Below are positions 62,190 to 64,000 of a stretch of 64,000 bases of DNA, piece by piece. Origin of the DNA: an uncultured Paracoccaceae bacterium (GTDB lineage Bacteria > Pseudomonadota > Alphaproteobacteria > Rhodobacterales > Rhodobacteraceae); assembly GCA_947500055.1 (NCBI GenBank), contig CANMQO010000004.1:1-64000 (forward strand), read 5' to 3'. The stretch's first letter is position 1. The number at the start of each line of letters is the position of its first letter. The translations under genes were made by a program, and so were the position numbers. Below the pieces are notes generated by a model. It did not search any database, was not told where the DNA came from, and saw only the letters and a list, made by a program, of their open reading frames with translations.

Positions 62190-63619
62190 CGCCTCTCTGG
62201 ACCTCTGCCGATGCCGCAGCCGCAACCGGCGGGCAGGCGGCAACTGACTGGCAGGCGCATGGCGTATCCATCGACACACGCACGATCAGACCCGGTGATC
62301 TGTTTGTAGCACTCAAGGATGTGCGCGACGGCCATGACTTTGTGGCCCAGGCGATGGACAAAGGGGCCGCCGCCGCATTGGTCACCCATCGACCCGAAGG
62401 CGTCGCGGACGATGCGCCGCTCCTGATTGTGCCCGACGTGCTGGATGCACTCGCCAATTTGGGCCGCGCGGCCCGCGCCCGGACCAAAGCCCGGATCGCC
62501 GCAATCACGGGCTCCGTCGGCAAAACCTCTACCAAGGAAATGCTGCTGACCGTGTTGTCACGGCAAGGCAAATGCCACGCCGCAGAAGCATCCTACAACA
62601 ACCACTGGGGGGTGCCCCTGACATTGGCGCGGATGCCAACAGATGCAGATTACGCAATTATCGAGATTGGGATGAGCAATCCGGGCGAAATCGCGCCCCT
62701 GTCACAGATGACCCAACCCGATGCGATCATGATCACCACAGTCGCTGCGGCGCATTTGGCGGCGTTCGACGATCTGGCCGGGATTGCGCGGGAAAAGGCC
62801 GCGATCATCGACGGGCTGGTGCCCGGTGGGGTCGCCATCCTGAACGCGGATATCGAAACCAGCCAGATCCTGCGCGACCACGCCAGCCAGCACGCGGCAC
62901 AGCAAGTGCTGTTTGGGGAAACCGGCGACGACTGGACGGTGCAGGATGTGCAACTGTCCGGCGATGTCACCGTGATCCGCGCCAAAGGGCAGGGGCATGA
63001 TTACCTTTTCAAACTATCCGTGCCCGGGCGACATTTTGCGATGAATGCCGTGGGCGTATTGGCAGTCACCGACGCGCTTGGGGCCGATCCGGTGCGCGCC
63101 GCGCTCGACATCGCCCAATGGGTGCCACCAGCGGGGCGCGGTACGCGCGAAGTGATCGTGATCGACGGAGCTAAAGTGAATGAAACGATCGACTTGATCG
63201 ATGACGCCTTCAACGCCAATCCCACATCGCTCGCCGCATCGCTTGAGGTGATCGCGGCCAGCAAACCGCATGACAATGTTGGGCGGACGATCAAGGGACG
63301 GCGGGTTGCGATCCTTGGCGACATGCTGGAACTGGGTCCGGATGAGGTCGCCATGCACCGCGCCATCGCGGACAACACAGACCTGCAAAAGCTGGACCTG
63401 GTGCATTGCTCCGGCCCCTTGATGCACAACTTGTGGCAATCCCTGCCCGAAGGGCAACGCGGGCAATGGGCCGAACGGGCCAGCGATCTGGTGCCGAAGG
63501 TTTCAAACCTCGTGGATGCAGGGGACGTGGTGCTCGTCAAAGGGTCCAAAGGCAGCAAGGTCAGCCTAATCGTTGACGCCATCCGCAAATTGGGGCATCG
63601 GCGCCCTCAAGAACAATAA
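62186..63619 (+). CDS. murF: UDP-MurNAc-tripeptide D-alanyl-D-alanine ligase MurF
   Basis: 477 aa. ATP loop IAAITGSVGKTSTKEMLLTV, NNHWGVPLTLARMP and the C-terminal AILGDMLELGPDEVAMHRAI. It adds D-Ala-D-Ala to finish the pentapeptide. Confidence 0.97.
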   Translation: MTPLWTSADAAAATGGQAATDWQAHGVSIDTRTIRPGDLFVALKDVRDGHDFVAQAMDKGAAAALVTHRPEGVADDAPLLIVPDVLDALANLGRAARARTKARIAAITGSVGKTSTKEMLLTVLSRQGKCHAAEASYNNHWGVPLTLARMPTDADYAIIEIGMSNPGEIAPLSQMTQPDAIMITTVAAAHLAAFDDLAGIAREKAAIIDGLVPGGVAILNADIETSQILRDHASQHAAQQVLFGETGDDWTVQDVQLSGDVTVIRAKGQGHDYLFKLSVPGRHFAMNAVGVLAVTDALGADPVRAALDIAQWVPPAGRGTREVIVIDGAKVNETIDLIDDAFNANPTSLAASLEVIAASKPHDNVGRTIKGRRVAILGDMLELGPDEVAMHRAIADNTDLQKLDLVHCSGPLMHNLWQSLPEGQRGQWAERASDLVPKVSNLVDAGDVVLVKGSKGSKVSLIVDAIRKLGHRRPQEQ

Positions 63620-63628
63620 GGTATCCCC

Positions 63629-64000
63629 ATGTTATACTGGCTCACGGCACTCTCAGATGGCGGCGACTTCTTCAACCTGTTCCGGTACATCACCTTCCGG
63701 GCGGGCGGGGCGTTCATGACGGCACTTCTGTTCGGATTCATCTTCGGGCCACCACTGATCAATGTGTTGCGACGCAAGCAAGGCAAGGGGCAGCCGATCC
63801 GCAGCGACGGGCCGGAAGGGCATTTTGAAAAGGCGGGCACGCCGACCATGGGCGGGCTTTTGATCGTGGGGGCGCTGACCACATCCACCCTGCTTTGGGC
63901 GCGGCTGGACAACCCGTTCATCTGGATGGTGCTGTTTGTGACCCTGTCCTTCGCCATGATCGGCTTTGCAGATGACTATGCCAAAGTGTCGAAACAAAAC
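63629..64000 (+). CDS. mraY: phospho-MurNAc-pentapeptide transferase MraY, N-terminal part
   Basis: 124 codons, cut by the window edge. Starts [20 protein letters not shown] nine bases after murF. Contains [13 protein letters not shown] and the Asp pair of [13 protein letters not shown], the MraY signature. Makes lipid I on the inner face of the membrane. Confidence 0.96.
   Translation, partial: MLYWLTALSDGGDFFNLFRYITFRAGGAFMTALLFGFIFGPPLINVLRRKQGKGQPIRSDGPEGHFEKAGTPTMGGLLIVGALTTSTLLWARLDNPFIWMVLFVTLSFAMIGFADDYAKVSKQN

Overview
The window is alphaproteobacterial and almost certainly from the Rhodobacterales (Roseobacter/Rhodobacter group). The evidence is the gene families and gene orders: UPF0262, DUF2948, hisE-hisF-DUF302-DUF2867-hisA, pmtA-pssA-psd, a DUF1127 gene followed by CCUCCUCCC-loop small RNA hairpins, a terminator-bearing leader upstream of mraZ, and a VPLPA-CTERM protein. 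This assignment is from memory of the families; no search was run.

Layout. (1) 1-5.9 kb is a decayed accessory region next to tRNA-Phe. It holds a serine resolvase with an inverted repeat in front, a tight four-gene cassette (Asp/Ser/Gly-rich protein plus three paralogous zinc-ribbon proteins), a CoiA-like protein, a frameshifted GNAT gene, a broken toxin-antitoxin pair, and a plasmid repC cut at its 5' end by an IS3 remnant. (2) 6-28.9 kb is core chromosome: yacG, RNase E/G, maf, infA, a small phosphatase, UPF0262, hisD, DUF2948 and murA in one direction; tRNA-Thr and tRNA-Tyr with a decayed integrase between them; rlmB; hisE/F/A; phospholipid genes pmtA-pssA-psd; an AGCS transporter with a UspA protein and an Lrp regulator; then hisH/hisB. 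(3) 29.02-43.85 kb is a genomic island in tRNA-Gly(GCC), bounded by a 46-bp perfect direct repeat that ends in the anticodon loop, with an integrase C-terminal remnant at the tRNA end. (4) 44-64 kb is core again: pyc, lldD, a uvrD/pcrA helicase of mosaic composition, lysE/lrp, the DUF1127-CcsR-like RNA array, mrp, and the start of the dcw cluster (mraZ-rsmH-ftsL-ftsI-murE-murF-mraY).

The most notable content is the tRNA-Gly island. It carries three RNA repair systems at once: HD-Pnk with an Rnl-type RNA ligase; RtcB with release factor PrfH; and Hen1 with RlaP nucleotidyltransferase and Pnkp. Together they could heal, seal, mark and rescue tRNA or rRNA cut by ribotoxins. They sit with an uncharacterised zinc-ribbon protein inside the repair operon, an AT-richer module (PhyH-like oxygenase, LMW-PTP-like and PPP-like phosphatases), and an HTH-regulated operon with an alginate-lyase-like lipoprotein. 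The second notable item is a seven-hairpin array with CCUCCUCCC loops behind a DUF1127 gene, apparently an enlarged version of the Rhodobacter CcsR locus.
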